Shown here piece by piece: positions 44,365 to 53,821 of a stretch of 64,000 nucleotides of DNA. Numbering within the stretch: the stretch's first letter is position 1; each line of letters begins with the position of its first letter. The notes below the pieces were generated by a model. That model saw nothing but the letters and a program-made list of their open reading frames with translations, did no database searches and was not told the origin of the DNA. The position numbers and the translations under genes were made by a program. The stretch is from contig NZ_CP031941.1 in the NCBI RefSeq assembly GCF_003443655.1, positions 5,082,501 through 5,146,500 of the forward strand, in the 5' to 3' direction. Source of the stretch: Nostoc sphaeroides. GTDB taxonomy: Bacteria; Cyanobacteriota; Cyanobacteriia; Cyanobacteriales; Nostocaceae.

Positions 44365-44868
44365 ATGAATGTTTCATGACTAGCTGCTCTGTATCTACTG
44401 ATAAAGCCAACCCACCTAGCTTTCAGCCACAGCAACGTCTACAAGACTTCTCTCTACTTCTACAGTCTTCAGCTAGCAATGAACAGAACACACTTACCTG
44501 AGAAAGTGGGAACACGGAAAGGAAAAATGCCTTCTAGGGTATTACTGATGTTTATACTTAGCAAAAATTCTTTTAGAAAGACCTTATATTAAGTTCTGTA
44601 AATGTTACACTAAAACCTATCCAATGACGGATGTCTTTACTAAAATCTAAACTATGTCAAGTTATGAACAAGATCGTAATATTACACTACCGATCCCCAG
44701 AAAATTGCGATTAACTTGACGTAGTAACCAACTAGGTTCTGACTTAAGTGGCTAATTAGGTATTACATTATATCGCGGTCAGAACGAGATTCTTCCGGGA
44801 AACTTCGTTGCCACATTGTATATATTCATCAAAAAGATGAATAGCCTCAATAACACAGAGGATTAACC
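44365..44868. promoter_or_regulatory. Divergent permease / Mo-nitrogenase-like intergenic region
   Basis: About 500 bp with no gene. It should hold both promoters. A GGTATTACATTATAT stretch at about 44759 is near but not equal to the NtcA consensus GTA-N8-TAC, so no site is called. Confidence 0.4.
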
Positions 44869-45246
44869 ATGAAGGTATTCAACAATACCACTAAAAAGAT
44901 TTTTCTGGCAAGCTGGGTATCAATCAATCAAGCAGAAACTAGTGACCATCAAGTAACCCAGCTAAACCCTTCTATTTCCAAGCCTTACTGGGATATTCTC
45001 CAACCACTACGGCAGCGTTTAGAAAATATTCAAGTCCGCGATCGCCAGCTAGCTCACCGTTTGTGCAAGCTAATTCCATCTCAGTGTCCCTTTGAGCGCG
45101 ATGTCAAAATATTTGGGAAAACTTTGTTTCACATTCCACCGATGTGCAAGCTCAACCCTTTATATGAAGAAGTGGTTGGTTTACGTTTCCGAGCGCTGTG
45201 CTATCTAGCCGACGAGTGTGGCGAAGATGTATCGCAGTACTGCTAA
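44869..45246 (+). CDS. Mo-dependent nitrogenase C-terminal domain family protein
   Basis: A 125-residue soluble protein. Residues about 40-125 match the domain named for the C-terminus of Mo-dependent nitrogenase-associated proteins: YWDILQPLRQRLENIQVRDRQLAHRLCKLIPSQCPFERDV, then FHIPPMCKLNPLYEEVVGLRFRALCYLADECGEDVSQYC. Six conserved Cys are visible and could bind a metal or cluster. The domain is common in cyanobacteria, including ones that do not fix nitrogen, so a direct nitrogenase role is not established. The start ATG has GAGG upstream. Confidence 0.88.
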   Translation: MKVFNNTTKKIFLASWVSINQAETSDHQVTQLNPSISKPYWDILQPLRQRLENIQVRDRQLAHRLCKLIPSQCPFERDVKIFGKTLFHIPPMCKLNPLYEEVVGLRFRALCYLADECGEDVSQYC

Positions 45247-45356
45247 TACTGTGATATGAAGACTCAGGGAAAAGTTAGGAGTCAGGAGTAACGTGTCTGG
45301 GATCAATAATATAACTCCTAATTCCTAGCTCCTAACCATTTTTTATTATTTTTTTA

Positions 45357-47258
45357 CTATTTCTTTTGCCATTTTTGAATGGCATCTTGAGCGTCTTCGT
45401 AAGCGCCTGTCTCCTCTGGCACTAGCGCAGCAGTCGCAATTGCGGCATTGCGATCTCCTTCGGTGGCGCGACGCTTGGCCATGTCTAAAATTTTGTCACT
45501 CCATTTATTGATCGACTTTTGGGCACTATCAAAGCCTGGTTGACCTGCTGGTACTTTCTTGGCAACTTCAATCGCCCGATTGTAAGTAGATGCCTGTCCA
45601 GACTTGATTAAGGCATTAGCTGCATCTAAAAGAGTTTTGTTACTTACATACTGCTTGCCCTCTAACCGCCACAGGTTAATTGCTGCTTGTGCTTTGGCAT
45701 AAGGAGCTTCATCTTTGGTGATTAATCGAGCAGCAGCAATCGCGCTAGCATACTGTCTTTCTTTAGCACGTCCCTCTGCTAAATCTAAAATCATTTGGCT
45801 CCAAATCTTAATATTCTCCTGAGCTTGATCGTACAGTGGTTCACCAGGTCGAATTTTCCGAGCTGTAGCGATCGCCATGCCCAAATCGCTAGCCTGAGTT
45901 TGTCTGAGCGACATTTTCGCTAGGTCTAATACTGCTTGATTCCGCTTTTCTGGCTCGGAACTAGTAGTTATTTGGGCGCTAGATTGATTTTTAAGTCTAA
46001 CTGGTGGAGTGCGTAGGCGTAGCCCGTCGTAGACATCGCTTGGTAAATTCTCGATAACCTGGCGATCGTTCGCAGTAGCATTAGGTGATGTGCTTGATAT
46101 TTGCTTAATTTTAAAAGTTTCTTGATTACGGAGAAAAACTACGGCGATTAAACCTGCTACCAGCAGGCTGCCTCCGCCCCATAAAATAAACTGTTTCCAA
46201 AAAGGGATGCTTGGCTGATTGGATGGCAATCGAGAAACGTAACCTTTAGAGGAATTGGGAATAAATCTTCCGCTCGGATTCACTCCTAAAGAAGTTTCCG
46301 CCATTGGCTCGGAAACTAAGCCGGTAGCTGACTCCTTTCCTTGTTTACCTTTAGATTTTTCGACCTTGGGAGCCTTCACCTGTTGGGAGGAGTTCACAGT
46401 AGCTTCTCCCCATCTGCCCCGTTCTGCTGAAGTTTTAGGGTAATCGTCGAGGGGAGGAGCCGCAAGGGCAACAGCAAAAGATTCTTCAGGATAAATCACC
46501 GGTTCTGATTGCAAGTCGCTTTCCATTGCCAATTTTGGCAAGATTACTTGCTGCCTTGATGGGATAATAGTGGCAGGGTTTTGGACAGGACGCCAGTGGT
46601 GGTGACATACTTTTGGCATGATCAGGCTTAGGTAGCTTTCTAAATCTGCCAAGTTGCTGCCATTACCAGAACGTAAAGCTTCTAACAAAACTGCTGTAAA
46701 GAATCCGTGACCTAATTCGCTACTTTCATGGGAAAATTGCTCTGGTTGACAAGAAAGAATTGTCGCAAGCTGTAGTTCTTGGGCTAATTCTATTGTTTCT
46801 TCGCCAACCGGAGCATCTGCTTGAGTGCCAAAAGCGCGATTTATATCAAGTAGTAGCAATACATTTAGATCAGCAAGTTGCAGACTTTGCATTAGCGATC
46901 GCAATTCTATGCCAGTCTCTTGCACCATTTCGGGGTTGCCCTCTGCTGGCATTAAGTAATCTTTGCCCTTGTAGTTGACCCCATAACCGCTAAAAAATAA
47001 CCACAGATAATCTTCTGGTTGCCAACTTGTCGCTGCCAAATCCTCAAGCAACAGTAAAATATTCTCTTTAGTCGGATAAGTTGATCTATCTCCAATCGGT
47101 GGTGAAGTATCCGTCATTAGCAGGCAGTGTTTGGGGAGAAAACCTGCCTCCGTCACCAAAAAATCCTCAAGTGCCTCAGCATCTGCTTGGGCACAACTTA
47201 AAGGTTGAAATAACTGATATTGATTGATGCCAATTGCGATCGCCCAGTAATTTGCCAT
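45357..47258 (-). CDS. Caspase-fold (orthocaspase-like) protein with substituted catalytic dyad
   Basis: 633 residues. The first ~230 residues have the p20 caspase fold (YWAIAIGINQYQLFQPLSCAQADAEALEDFL). The catalytic His is replaced by Tyr92 (LFFSGYGVNYKGKDYLMP, normally SGHG). The catalytic Cys position is Asn140 (LLLLDINRAFG, normally DxC). Such HC-to-YN/YS variants are known among cyanobacterial caspase homologs and are presumed non-proteolytic. A low-complexity linker follows, then one transmembrane helix (about residues 352-372). The outer part has about four helical repeats carrying A-x-x-I-x-P/K-x-x-P-Y-x-x-A-Q-x-x-I-x-x-W. It probably acts as a binding or scaffold protein. The start is the ATG giving MANYWAIAIG. 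Confidence 0.88.
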   Translation of the reverse strand: MANYWAIAIGINQYQLFQPLSCAQADAEALEDFLVTEAGFLPKHCLLMTDTSPPIGDRSTYPTKENILLLLEDLAATSWQPEDYLWLFFSGYGVNYKGKDYLMPAEGNPEMVQETGIELRSLMQSLQLADLNVLLLLDINRAFGTQADAPVGEETIELAQELQLATILSCQPEQFSHESSELGHGFFTAVLLEALRSGNGSNLADLESYLSLIMPKVCHHHWRPVQNPATIIPSRQQVILPKLAMESDLQSEPVIYPEESFAVALAAPPLDDYPKTSAERGRWGEATVNSSQQVKAPKVEKSKGKQGKESATGLVSEPMAETSLGVNPSGRFIPNSSKGYVSRLPSNQPSIPFWKQFILWGGGSLLVAGLIAVVFLRNQETFKIKQISSTSPNATANDRQVIENLPSDVYDGLRLRTPPVRLKNQSSAQITTSSEPEKRNQAVLDLAKMSLRQTQASDLGMAIATARKIRPGEPLYDQAQENIKIWSQMILDLAEGRAKERQYASAIAAARLITKDEAPYAKAQAAINLWRLEGKQYVSNKTLLDAANALIKSGQASTYNRAIEVAKKVPAGQPGFDSAQKSINKWSDKILDMAKRRATEGDRNAAIATAALVPEETGAYEDAQDAIQKWQKK

Positions 47259-47458
47259 CCCGCTATTTGTCAGTTATTGTTTGCTGGTCTTAAAATTGCG
47301 GTTGGCTTTGCCAAAAAAACAAAGCTAACCTATGTTTTATAGTCTAGGTGATTCTGATCGAATCTTAAGTTAAAATGTAATTTTTATTACGCTTATAGAC
47401 CGGAAAATACCTTTTACCTAATTTCAATAACAGATCATCACTAAGGAGATAGAAGGTC

Positions 47459-47926
47459 ATGAGCAAGATTTCTGCTCACCTACCATCATCGATCACTCCC
47501 TTTTCATTTATTAGCCAAATTGCCGGAAGAATCCGGATAATTCCTTTATTAGTTTTGCTCATATCTACTGTTCCTGCGTGGTTTTTGACGGAAGCGATCG
47601 CGCCTCAGGTTGTGCGAGCTTACACCGCTAGAGTTGATCTAGCTATTGACCGCCTGCCAGATGAAAACTATGAAACTGTTCTCAGGAGGGCAGAAGCAGC
47701 CGCTAGAGCATCTGCTCAACGCAGCTTTGACCAAGATATCTTGGTGACAGATGTTTCAATCATTGTGTCCGTACAAAATAATGGATCGATCGCACCAGTT
47801 TTGGCATTAGATGTCAGTCGTCCCGAATGGCGATCGCGTCCTGATGCTCAAATTTGGGCGACTTATTTCAAAACGGCGCGATCGCTACTTTTCTTGGAAA
47901 ATAGCCAAGAGTTACCCAAAAAATAG
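47459..47926 (+). CDS. Exported or membrane-anchored hypothetical protein
   Basis: 155 residues starting [15 protein letters not shown]. One hydrophobic segment lies at about residues 28-48 ([18 protein letters not shown]). The C-terminal ~100 residues include [50 protein letters not shown] and a final strand region; the Ala/Arg helix is strongly predicted. It probably faces the periplasm. GGAG is present before the ATG. It is found in cyanobacteria as a conserved hypothetical, but I cannot name a function. It is divergent from the caspase-fold gene. Confidence 0.72.
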   Translation: MSKISAHLPSSITPFSFISQIAGRIRIIPLLVLLISTVPAWFLTEAIAPQVVRAYTARVDLAIDRLPDENYETVLRRAEAAARASAQRSFDQDILVTDVSIIVSVQNNGSIAPVLALDVSRPEWRSRPDAQIWATYFKTARSLLFLENSQELPKK

Positions 47927-48039
47927 CCGAAACCCTTATTTTCAGTAGGGGCAATTCATTAATTGCCTTTACTGTTGTCCTTCGCGTCAGTGGATGGCCT
48001 AGAATAGTAAGGTTGTCAAGAATTGCGATATCTGCTGAC

Positions 48040-48213
48040 ATGGCTGTTCCTAAGAAGAAAACTTCAAAATCAAAACGAGATAAACGTCGAGCTACCTGGA
48101 GGCATAAAGCCGTCGTCGAAGCTCAAAAAGCCCTGTCTTTGGGCAAATCAATTTTGACTGGACGTTCTACATTTGTATATCCAGCTGCTGAAGAAGAGGA
48201 AGAAGAATCATAA
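48040..48213 (+). CDS. rpmF: Ribosomal protein L32
   Basis: 57 residues from ATG 48040 ([20 protein letters not shown]), the normal L32 start; the upstream frame extension is ignored. The conserved [20 protein letters not shown] core is intact. The C-terminal part lacks the zinc-type cysteines found in some bacterial L32 proteins and ends in an acidic AAEEEEEES tail, as is common in cyanobacteria. It is a component of the large ribosomal subunit. Confidence 0.95.
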   Translation: MAVPKKKTSKSKRDKRRATWRHKAVVEAQKALSLGKSILTGRSTFVYPAAEEEEEES

Positions 48214-48519
48214 TTTCCCAGTCAGGAAAAGCGTGAACAGCACCGATAGATTTGATTGCCAAAGTCACCAATCAAACTTCTTACCACTGGATAAATGCTT
48301 TTTTTAGCTTTCCTGATTGCATTATGAATCTTAGATACTCTACACAAGCTCATTAGATCGAAAAAATTGGTAGTGAGTAATTGGGAATATCCATTACCCA
48401 TTACCTATCATTTACGAGTAACAATCAAGTAATAATATAAAGAGTCAAACATTTGGTGCTGTTGGCAACTCAGCAAAAAAGCTTGTACACATCTTGAGAA
48501 AACTTATTTTTCTCTAACT

Positions 48520-49125
48520 ATGCTAGGAAAATATTTTCAGAAACCAGGAAAGGAAGAGGGCGATCGCGTCCCTCCTGGTCAACACTTAGCTAAAGGTTTC
48601 CCCGTATTAACTTACGGTGCAACTCCCGAAGTCAGCATTGAGGAATGGGAATTTCGAGTTTGGGGTTTGGTAAAACCTGCTACTTTTAGTTGGTCAGACT
48701 TTATGGCTCTGCCTCAACACGAATTTACGGCAGACTTTCACTGTGTAACGCGCTGGTCTAAACTGGATGTCAAATGGACTGGCATAAAAGTTACAGATTT
48801 CATGGGTCTGATTGAGCTAGACCCCAAAGTAGCCCACATTATGGAACACTGCTACGGCGGCTACACTACCAATATTTCTGTAGAAGATTTTATGCGCGAA
48901 GAAAACTTCTTTGCTTTTAAAGTCTTTGGTGAAGACCTTCCATCTGAACACGGTGGCCCGATGCGGCTAGTTGTTCCCCATCTGTACGCTTGGAAAAGTG
49001 CTAAGTGGATTAATGGTTTGGAATTTTTAGCTGCTGAAGAACTTGGTTTTTGGGAGCGTAATGGCTACCATCGCCGTGGTGAACCTTGGGCTGAGGAGCG
49101 TTATAGCAACGCTTTTGGGCTTTAA
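48520..49125 (+). CDS. Sulfite oxidase-fold molybdopterin-dependent oxidoreductase
   Basis: 201 residues with the sulfite oxidase/MsrP-type molybdopterin-binding domain. The cofactor-ligating Cys is in ADFHCVTRWSKLDVKWTGIKV. Further blocks are YGGYTTNISVEDFMREENFFAFKVFGEDL, the conserved HGGPMRLVVPHLYAWKSAKWINGLEF, and a terminal GYHRRGEPW. No Tat or Sec signal is present, so it is likely cytoplasmic, unlike E. coli MsrP. The electron acceptor and substrate are unknown. It is monocistronic, with the start at ATG 48520. Confidence 0.9.
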   Translation: MLGKYFQKPGKEEGDRVPPGQHLAKGFPVLTYGATPEVSIEEWEFRVWGLVKPATFSWSDFMALPQHEFTADFHCVTRWSKLDVKWTGIKVTDFMGLIELDPKVAHIMEHCYGGYTTNISVEDFMREENFFAFKVFGEDLPSEHGGPMRLVVPHLYAWKSAKWINGLEFLAAEELGFWERNGYHRRGEPWAEERYSNAFGL

Positions 49126-49374
49126 TAGTTCAGAAGGGTTAGCGCATCTCAAACCCTATTGGCAAGCGGACTTACCTGATCAGCAATCAAGTTAGAAACA
49201 AAGTGGCACTATCCAGGCTAGGGTAAGATTTAATCGATCTAGCCCCAAAGTTCGAGTAATGCCAGCAGGATTTGAGAACAAGAAAAGTAAAACCAAAGCA
49301 TCTTTTACACCCTTCATAGATAGCTTTGAGATTACCAATGAAATCAATTCGCAATACCTGGACTTACCTCGGCT

Positions 49375-49430
49375 TCGCTCGGCACAAGTCGCTCGGCACA
49401 AGTCGCTCGGCACAAGTCGCTCGGCACAAG
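49375..49430. repeat. Four perfect 14-bp tandem repeats
   Basis: TCGCTCGGCACAAG is repeated four times without mismatch. The repeats lie just upstream of a MITE in a gene-free stretch. Frames that run through them are not genes. Confidence 0.85.
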
Positions 49431-49523
49431 TTCGCAATGGGCAACTCTTGGAGACGCTAAAAGCGAACGCCCCGCTACGAAGAGAGCAATTCGCAATTAA
49501 ATTAAGCCCGACACTAGGGGTGG

Positions 49524-49706
49524 CAATAGTGCGTAGGTTTTGGCTAAAAAATAAAAATGTGTAGGTTGGGGAGCCACTGCGCCCTTGCGGTTCCCCGACT
49601 TGAAGCACGTGGCGTTTGAGGAACGAAACCCAACATTTCCAGGGCTTTGTTGGGTAACACTAAAGTTCAACCCAACCTACAAATCTTCAAAACCTACGCA
49701 GTATTG
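49524..49706. mobile_element. CAATA-family MITE with GTAGGTTGGG core and exact 10-bp duplication
   Basis: A 183-bp element from CAATAGTGCGTAGGTTTTG (49524) to CAAAACCTACGCAGTATTG (49706), inverted with one mismatch. The core runs from GTAGGTTGGG (49561) to CCCAACCTAC (49680) and is shared with the elements at 12683 and 23584. CTAGGGGTGG is directly repeated at 49514-49523 and 49707-49716. An extra segment near 49575-49610 (GAGCCACTGCGCCC...) makes this copy longer than the others. Confidence 0.85.
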
Positions 49707-49782
49707 CTAGGGGTGGGGTTTCAACCTACCAAGAGAATACAAGGATTTTTTCGCTTGACTTCGGGCGAGGTTTTGAACATGA

Positions 49783-49956
49783 AGCTTTTTCGATAAATTT
49801 CAGGAATACTTCAATCGTCAGGTTTACACCGTACCAGTGTCACAACTTCCTGCACTTCATGAACAAGATTTGTGGGCAGGATTGACAACAGTCATTGGTG
49901 ATAGTTTAAAACAAAATTATTTTTGTCAATTAGTAATAATACTGAAAAAAGCGTAA
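49783..49956 (+). pseudogene. Possible gene remnant (57 open codons, no start)
   Basis: An open frame beginning SFFDKFQEYFNRQVYTVP and ending QLVIILKKA before TAA at 49954. It reads like the C-terminal end of a protein (VSQLPALHEQDLWAGLTTVIGD) but has no start codon at its head, and a TGA stop lies immediately upstream. The best explanation is the tail of a decayed gene. I do not recognise the parent family. Confidence 0.3.
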
Positions 49957-50317
49957 AATCTTGAGTATAAGATTAACTTTTGTACTGGATTCTGAGGCAA
50001 AAACGAATGATGCTTTTAAATATGAGGCGATCGCACGCCCAAAAATTCTGTTGATTAGCCCCATTTTTATCAGAACTTTAAGTACTATTGCTTATTGACA
50101 AAAGTAAAATTATCTTAAACTCTCACTGATGCTACGCAAACGTGGTTCCTTTTTCCGTTGCTTGCGTGTAAGTTCTGTAGGAGAGAAGGGAAAAATAATT
50201 CTAGAGATAGATTGACAATATATTTGTTCAGCGAAAGTTTCCTCCCTTCCTAGCAAACTGGTTATAATTATCTTCCATCTCTTTCAGAAATCAAATTCTC
50301 ATCTACACAGAATTTAT
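49957..50317. other. Intergenic region, nothing recognised
   Basis: 361 bp of mixed sequence before the DUF2256 gene. It should contain the promoter for that gene and the isoaspartyl peptidase. No repeat, RNA or gene is evident. Confidence 0.4.
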
Positions 50318-50512
50318 ATGGGACGTGTTCGTTCTAAATCTGACCTACCGACAAAAATCTGTCCGGTATGTCAACGTCCTTTCACATGGCGTAAAAAGTG
50401 GCAAGATTGTTGGGACGATGTGAAATACTGCTCAGAACGTTGTCGTCGTCGCCGTTCTGAAGCTCAAAATGAAACTAACCGCAACACAGACGCAAATAGC
50501 GCAAGAGATTAA
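50318..50512 (+). CDS. DUF2256 small zinc-ribbon-like protein
   Basis: 64 residues with the DUF2256 pattern [34 protein letters not shown]. The four cysteines CPVC...YCSERC are placed to bind one zinc, and a further Cys (DCW) lies between. A basic patch suggests nucleic-acid binding. Its stop codon shares one base with the ATG of the next gene (TAATG), so the two are translationally coupled. The function is unknown. Confidence 0.9.
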   Translation: MGRVRSKSDLPTKICPVCQRPFTWRKKWQDCWDDVKYCSERCRRRRSEAQNETNRNTDANSARD

Positions 50513-51465
50513 TGGAGTCACAGGTGCAACCTAAATTAATTATTCATGGGGGGGCTGGTAGTTCTCTCCACGGTAAAGGCGGATTGGAAGCGGTGCGCCG
50601 ATCGCTCCATACAGTAATAGAAGAAGTCTATTCTCTACTATTGTCAGGAGCAACTGCCTCTGAGGCGGTGGTGCATGGTTGCCACATGCTCGAAGATAAT
50701 CCCCGCTTTAATGCTGGTACTGGTTCAGTACTACAATCTGATGGGCAAATCCGCATGAGTGCTTCCCTGATGGATGGCGCATTAGGGCGGTTTAGTGGTG
50801 TAATTAATATTTCGCGGGTGAAAAATCCCATTGAGTTGGCACAATTTTTACAAAGTTCGCCAGACCGAGTACTATCAGATTTCGGATCGGCTGAGTTGGC
50901 GCGGGAAATGCAACTTCCCAGCTATAATGCTTTAACTGATTTGCGGTTACAAGAGTGGATACAAGAGCGCCAGGATAATTTTAAAAGTGCAATGGCTGGC
51001 GTGGTAGCAGAACCCGAACTGCTAGAAACCAGCAATGCCGGACGCGGCACCATCGGTGTGGTAGCTTTAGATGCATCTGGTAGGCTAGCTGCTGGTACTT
51101 CTACTGGTGGTAAGGGCTTTGAGCGGATTGGCAGAGTAAGTGATTCTGCGATGCCAGCCGGTAATTATGCTACTAGTAATGCTGGTGTTAGCTGTACTGG
51201 CATTGGTGAAGATATCATCGATGAGTGTTTAGCTCCCCGGATTGTAGTGCGTGTAACTGATGGGATGTCCCTGAAGGAGGCGATGCAGCGATCCTTTAGA
51301 GAAGCGCACCAGAACCAACGGGATTTGGGAGCGATCGCCTTAGATTGTAGTGGAGCGATCGCTTGGGGGAAAACTAGTGAAATCTTACTCGCCGCCTACC
51401 ACGACGGCGAAAAAATTGGCGACACCTTGGAATGGAATGATAGTGAATTGATTGGCTATTGTTGA
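50512..51465 (+). CDS. iaaA: Isoaspartyl peptidase / L-asparaginase (Ntn hydrolase)
   Basis: A 317-residue plant-type asparaginase precursor that cleaves isoaspartyl dipeptides and asparagine. It matures by self-cleavage before a nucleophilic Thr, here Thr180 in NAGRGTIGVVALD. The N-terminal subunit holds LIIHGGAGSSLHG and NPRFNAGTGSVLQSDGQIRMSASLMDG. The C-terminal subunit holds GRVSDSAMPAGNYA and SCTGIGEDII. In cyanobacteria it may help break down cyanophycin dipeptides (beta-Asp-Arg); this is inferred from the family. Its start overlaps the DUF2256 stop by one base, and its end overlaps the convergent DUF29 gene by 10 bp. Confidence 0.94.
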   Translation: MESQVQPKLIIHGGAGSSLHGKGGLEAVRRSLHTVIEEVYSLLLSGATASEAVVHGCHMLEDNPRFNAGTGSVLQSDGQIRMSASLMDGALGRFSGVINISRVKNPIELAQFLQSSPDRVLSDFGSAELAREMQLPSYNALTDLRLQEWIQERQDNFKSAMAGVVAEPELLETSNAGRGTIGVVALDASGRLAAGTSTGGKGFERIGRVSDSAMPAGNYATSNAGVSCTGIGEDIIDECLAPRIVVRVTDGMSLKEAMQRSFREAHQNQRDLGAIALDCSGAIAWGKTSEILLAAYHDGEKIGDTLEWNDSELIGYC

Positions 51466-51878
51466 ATAAATTCTAGCGCCTGAGTTAAAATTTCTTGCTG
51501 GTCAACCATTGCGGCTAATTCTTGGGCTTCATAACGCCCCTCAAAAGCTTCTAGCGCCGCTCTTTTCAATGCCACTTGATATCCTTGTTGCAGAATATCG
51601 ATTAATTCTGCCTGATTCAAGTAATAACCACCAGATTTGCGGCGCTTGTTTATTTTGTTGATTTCACGCACTGTATTTTCTATCGAAACATCCCAAGAGC
51701 GAGTAGAACGTTTTTCGGCCTTTTGTTTAATTAAATGGATGAGCAGAATAACACCATAACTATCAATTTTATTGATTTTGTCACCAAGGCTCATTTCTTC
51801 TAACTCATCCACCAACAGCAACGCCTCATGGATTTTGCCTTGTTCTAGAAATTGCCTAAGTTCTAGCAGTTCTTCCAT
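51456..51878 (-). CDS. DUF29 family protein
   Basis: 140 residues, all helical: MEELLELRQFLEQGKIHEALLLVDELEEMSLGDKINKIDSYGVILLIHLIKQKAEKRSTRSWDVSIENTVREI. The RSTRSW-xxSIxxTxREI block matches DUF29, a family common in cyanobacteria with unknown function. The N-terminal half is shorter than in many members. It is cytoplasmic. It converges with and slightly overlaps the isoaspartyl peptidase gene, so the two 3' ends are antisense to each other. Confidence 0.78.
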   Translation of the reverse strand: MEELLELRQFLEQGKIHEALLLVDELEEMSLGDKINKIDSYGVILLIHLIKQKAEKRSTRSWDVSIENTVREINKINKRRKSGGYYLNQAELIDILQQGYQVALKRAALEAFEGRYEAQELAAMVDQQEILTQALEFIQQ

Positions 51879-51989
51879 GTTATGTATTGAGATTTTGGCT
51901 TCACTACTAATCTAGCTAGATTAGATATCTTGCAAAACTCCGGGTTTATGCTTTAAAATTCCACATTAACCGCGATTAACACTGATGAA

Positions 51990-53369
51990 TTATTTATGTT
52001 GATCTGTGGTTTTATTTTCAACACTTTTCCTTCGCCAAGCTGGTTTCACCACCTGACGACTACGGGCAATTACCAAAGAATCATTAGGCACGTCTTCTGT
52101 AACAGTGGAACCAGCAGCTACGTAGACATCATCTCCCAAGGTAATTGGAGCTACTAAAACGCTATTGGAACCCGTTTTTGTCCGATCGCCTATTTTTGTA
52201 CGATGTTTCTTTACGCCGTCATAATTGGCAGTAATTGTACCGGCACCAATATTCACCTGATTGCCGACAACGGTATCACCTAGATATGACAAATGTGCTG
52301 CATTGGTGCGATCGCCTAATTGAGTATTTTTCAATTCCACAAAATTCCCCACACGGCAACCAGCACCCACCTCTACCTGACCGCGCAAATGAGCATAAGG
52401 GCCAATTCGGCTTCCCGTCTGCACAGTGCTATCTGTCACCACTGAATACTGCACCGTGACATTTTCAGCCAACTGGCTATTTTCAATTAAACTTCCCGGG
52501 CCAATATGACTTCCTGTTTTAATCACCGTATTTCCGCGCAGGTGAGTTTGGGGTTGAATAATTACATCCGGCTGTAATTCTACAGTTTCATCAATGGTGA
52601 TGCTGGTGGGGTCGATGAGAGTGACACCCGCAAGCATCCATTTTTCCTTGACTCGTTTTTGCAAAATCTCGTAGGCTGTTGCCAATTGCAGGCGATCATT
52701 AATGCCGAGAATTTCTTGGTAATCTTCCACATCCACCGCCATAACTTTTCCCACTTGAGTTACGGCATCAGTGAGATAGTATTCTTTTTGAGCATTGTTT
52801 GCTTGTAGGTGGGGAAGCACCTTTGCCAAATCTGGCCAGCGAAAGCAGTAAACTCCAGCGTTAATGCGGTGATTTTCTCTTTGAGCAGCAGTACAATCCT
52901 TGTGTTCGACCATTTGCTGCACAATATTTTCATCGTTACAAAAAACTCGCCCGTAGCCCGTAGGGTCGGGTAGATGGGAGGTCAGAATGGTGGCAGCGTT
53001 TTTATTTTGGGCATGAGTTTGTAACATCTCCTTCAGGGTTTCGCTACGTATTAACGGTAAATCGCCGTTAAGTACCAGCAAATCCCCAGTGTAGTCTTCC
53101 AAGTGAGAAAGTAATTGCTGGATGGCATGACCTGTCCCTAGTTGCACAGTCTGTTCAACAAACTCCAAACTAGGAATTGAATGCATGGCGGCTTGCACTT
53201 CCTCCGATTGATATCCTACGATTACGATTCGCCGTGAGGGCGAAAGTGGTTCTACACTTTCGAGAACTCTCTCCACTAGCGATCGCCCACCCAAAGAATG
53301 TAAAACCTTGGGTAAGCGTGATTTCATCCGTGTGCCGCGTCCCGCCGCTAGAATTGCTACAACTACCAT
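51990..53369 (-). CDS. glmU: Bifunctional GlcNAc-1-phosphate uridyltransferase / GlcN-1-phosphate acetyltransferase
   Basis: It makes UDP-GlcNAc for peptidoglycan and lipopolysaccharide from GlcN-1-P, acetyl-CoA and UTP. 459 residues. The N-terminal pyrophosphorylase domain holds [29 protein letters not shown] and the uridine-binding region. The C-terminal left-handed beta-helix acetyltransferase domain has hexapeptide repeats ([32 protein letters not shown] and [13 protein letters not shown]), with catalytic His in AAHLSYLGD. The C-terminus ends in a Lys/Arg-rich tail. The start is the ATG at 53369. Confidence 0.97.
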   Translation of the reverse strand: MVVVAILAAGRGTRMKSRLPKVLHSLGGRSLVERVLESVEPLSPSRRIVIVGYQSEEVQAAMHSIPSLEFVEQTVQLGTGHAIQQLLSHLEDYTGDLLVLNGDLPLIRSETLKEMLQTHAQNKNAATILTSHLPDPTGYGRVFCNDENIVQQMVEHKDCTAAQRENHRINAGVYCFRWPDLAKVLPHLQANNAQKEYYLTDAVTQVGKVMAVDVEDYQEILGINDRLQLATAYEILQKRVKEKWMLAGVTLIDPTSITIDETVELQPDVIIQPQTHLRGNTVIKTGSHIGPGSLIENSQLAENVTVQYSVVTDSTVQTGSRIGPYAHLRGQVEVGAGCRVGNFVELKNTQLGDRTNAAHLSYLGDTVVGNQVNIGAGTITANYDGVKKHRTKIGDRTKTGSNSVLVAPITLGDDVYVAAGSTVTEDVPNDSLVIARSRQVVKPAWRRKSVENKTTDQHK

Positions 53370-53474
53370 AATTAGCTATCAGCTATCAGTGAAACTATGA
53401 TTAATGCTGTTGGTACTTTCAAATATCGGCTCAAATCATACCAGTTAATCATAGAAGACTGAAATATACAATGA

Positions 53475-53645
53475 GTCAGGATTATAGTTCAGTTCTGTAT
53501 AGTCAGACGTGGCTTTTTAGAAATTACCATTCGTTCACAAAACTTGCAACAAGAATCTGATAAAAGGGGAGTGTCAAATTCTGATGTAGTTAGGGCATGG
53601 ATTGCACAACTGCCAAAGCCTAAGAAAAAGACTATAGCTGATTAG
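53475..53645 (+). pseudogene. Possible remnant of a small DNA-binding-type protein
   Basis: An open frame with no start codon, ending ITIRSQNLQQESDKRGVSNSDVVRAWIAQLPKPKKKTIAD before TAG at 53643. The SNSDVVRAWIAQL helix and the basic tail look like the end of a ribbon-helix-helix or plasmid-type regulator. A TGA lies upstream at 53472-53474. A truncated copy is the simplest reading; a GTG at the RGV-SNSD position could still make a very short protein. Confidence 0.3.
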
Positions 53646-53821
53646 ATATGACTATGTTTTGTTTAAAGTTTTATAATAAGCTGTTCCACAAATAAAATTG
53701 CATAATTACGGCGCTCATGTTGCCCACCCTACAAAAGTTATATAAATTTTAGATATGCAAACTAGATGTGGTTTAGCTTACCAATTTTCGCCGCTCCGGC
53801 AGCTACAAAATTTCTTACTCC

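Noticed and set aside
44755-44775. NtcA-like site before the Mo-nitrogenase-like gene
   Set aside because: It reads GTA-N8-TAT, not GTA-N8-TAC, and no properly spaced -10 box was identified.
49192-49608. Open frames across the 14-bp repeats on both strands
   Set aside because: They consist of tandem repeats and MITE sequence and have no conserved features.
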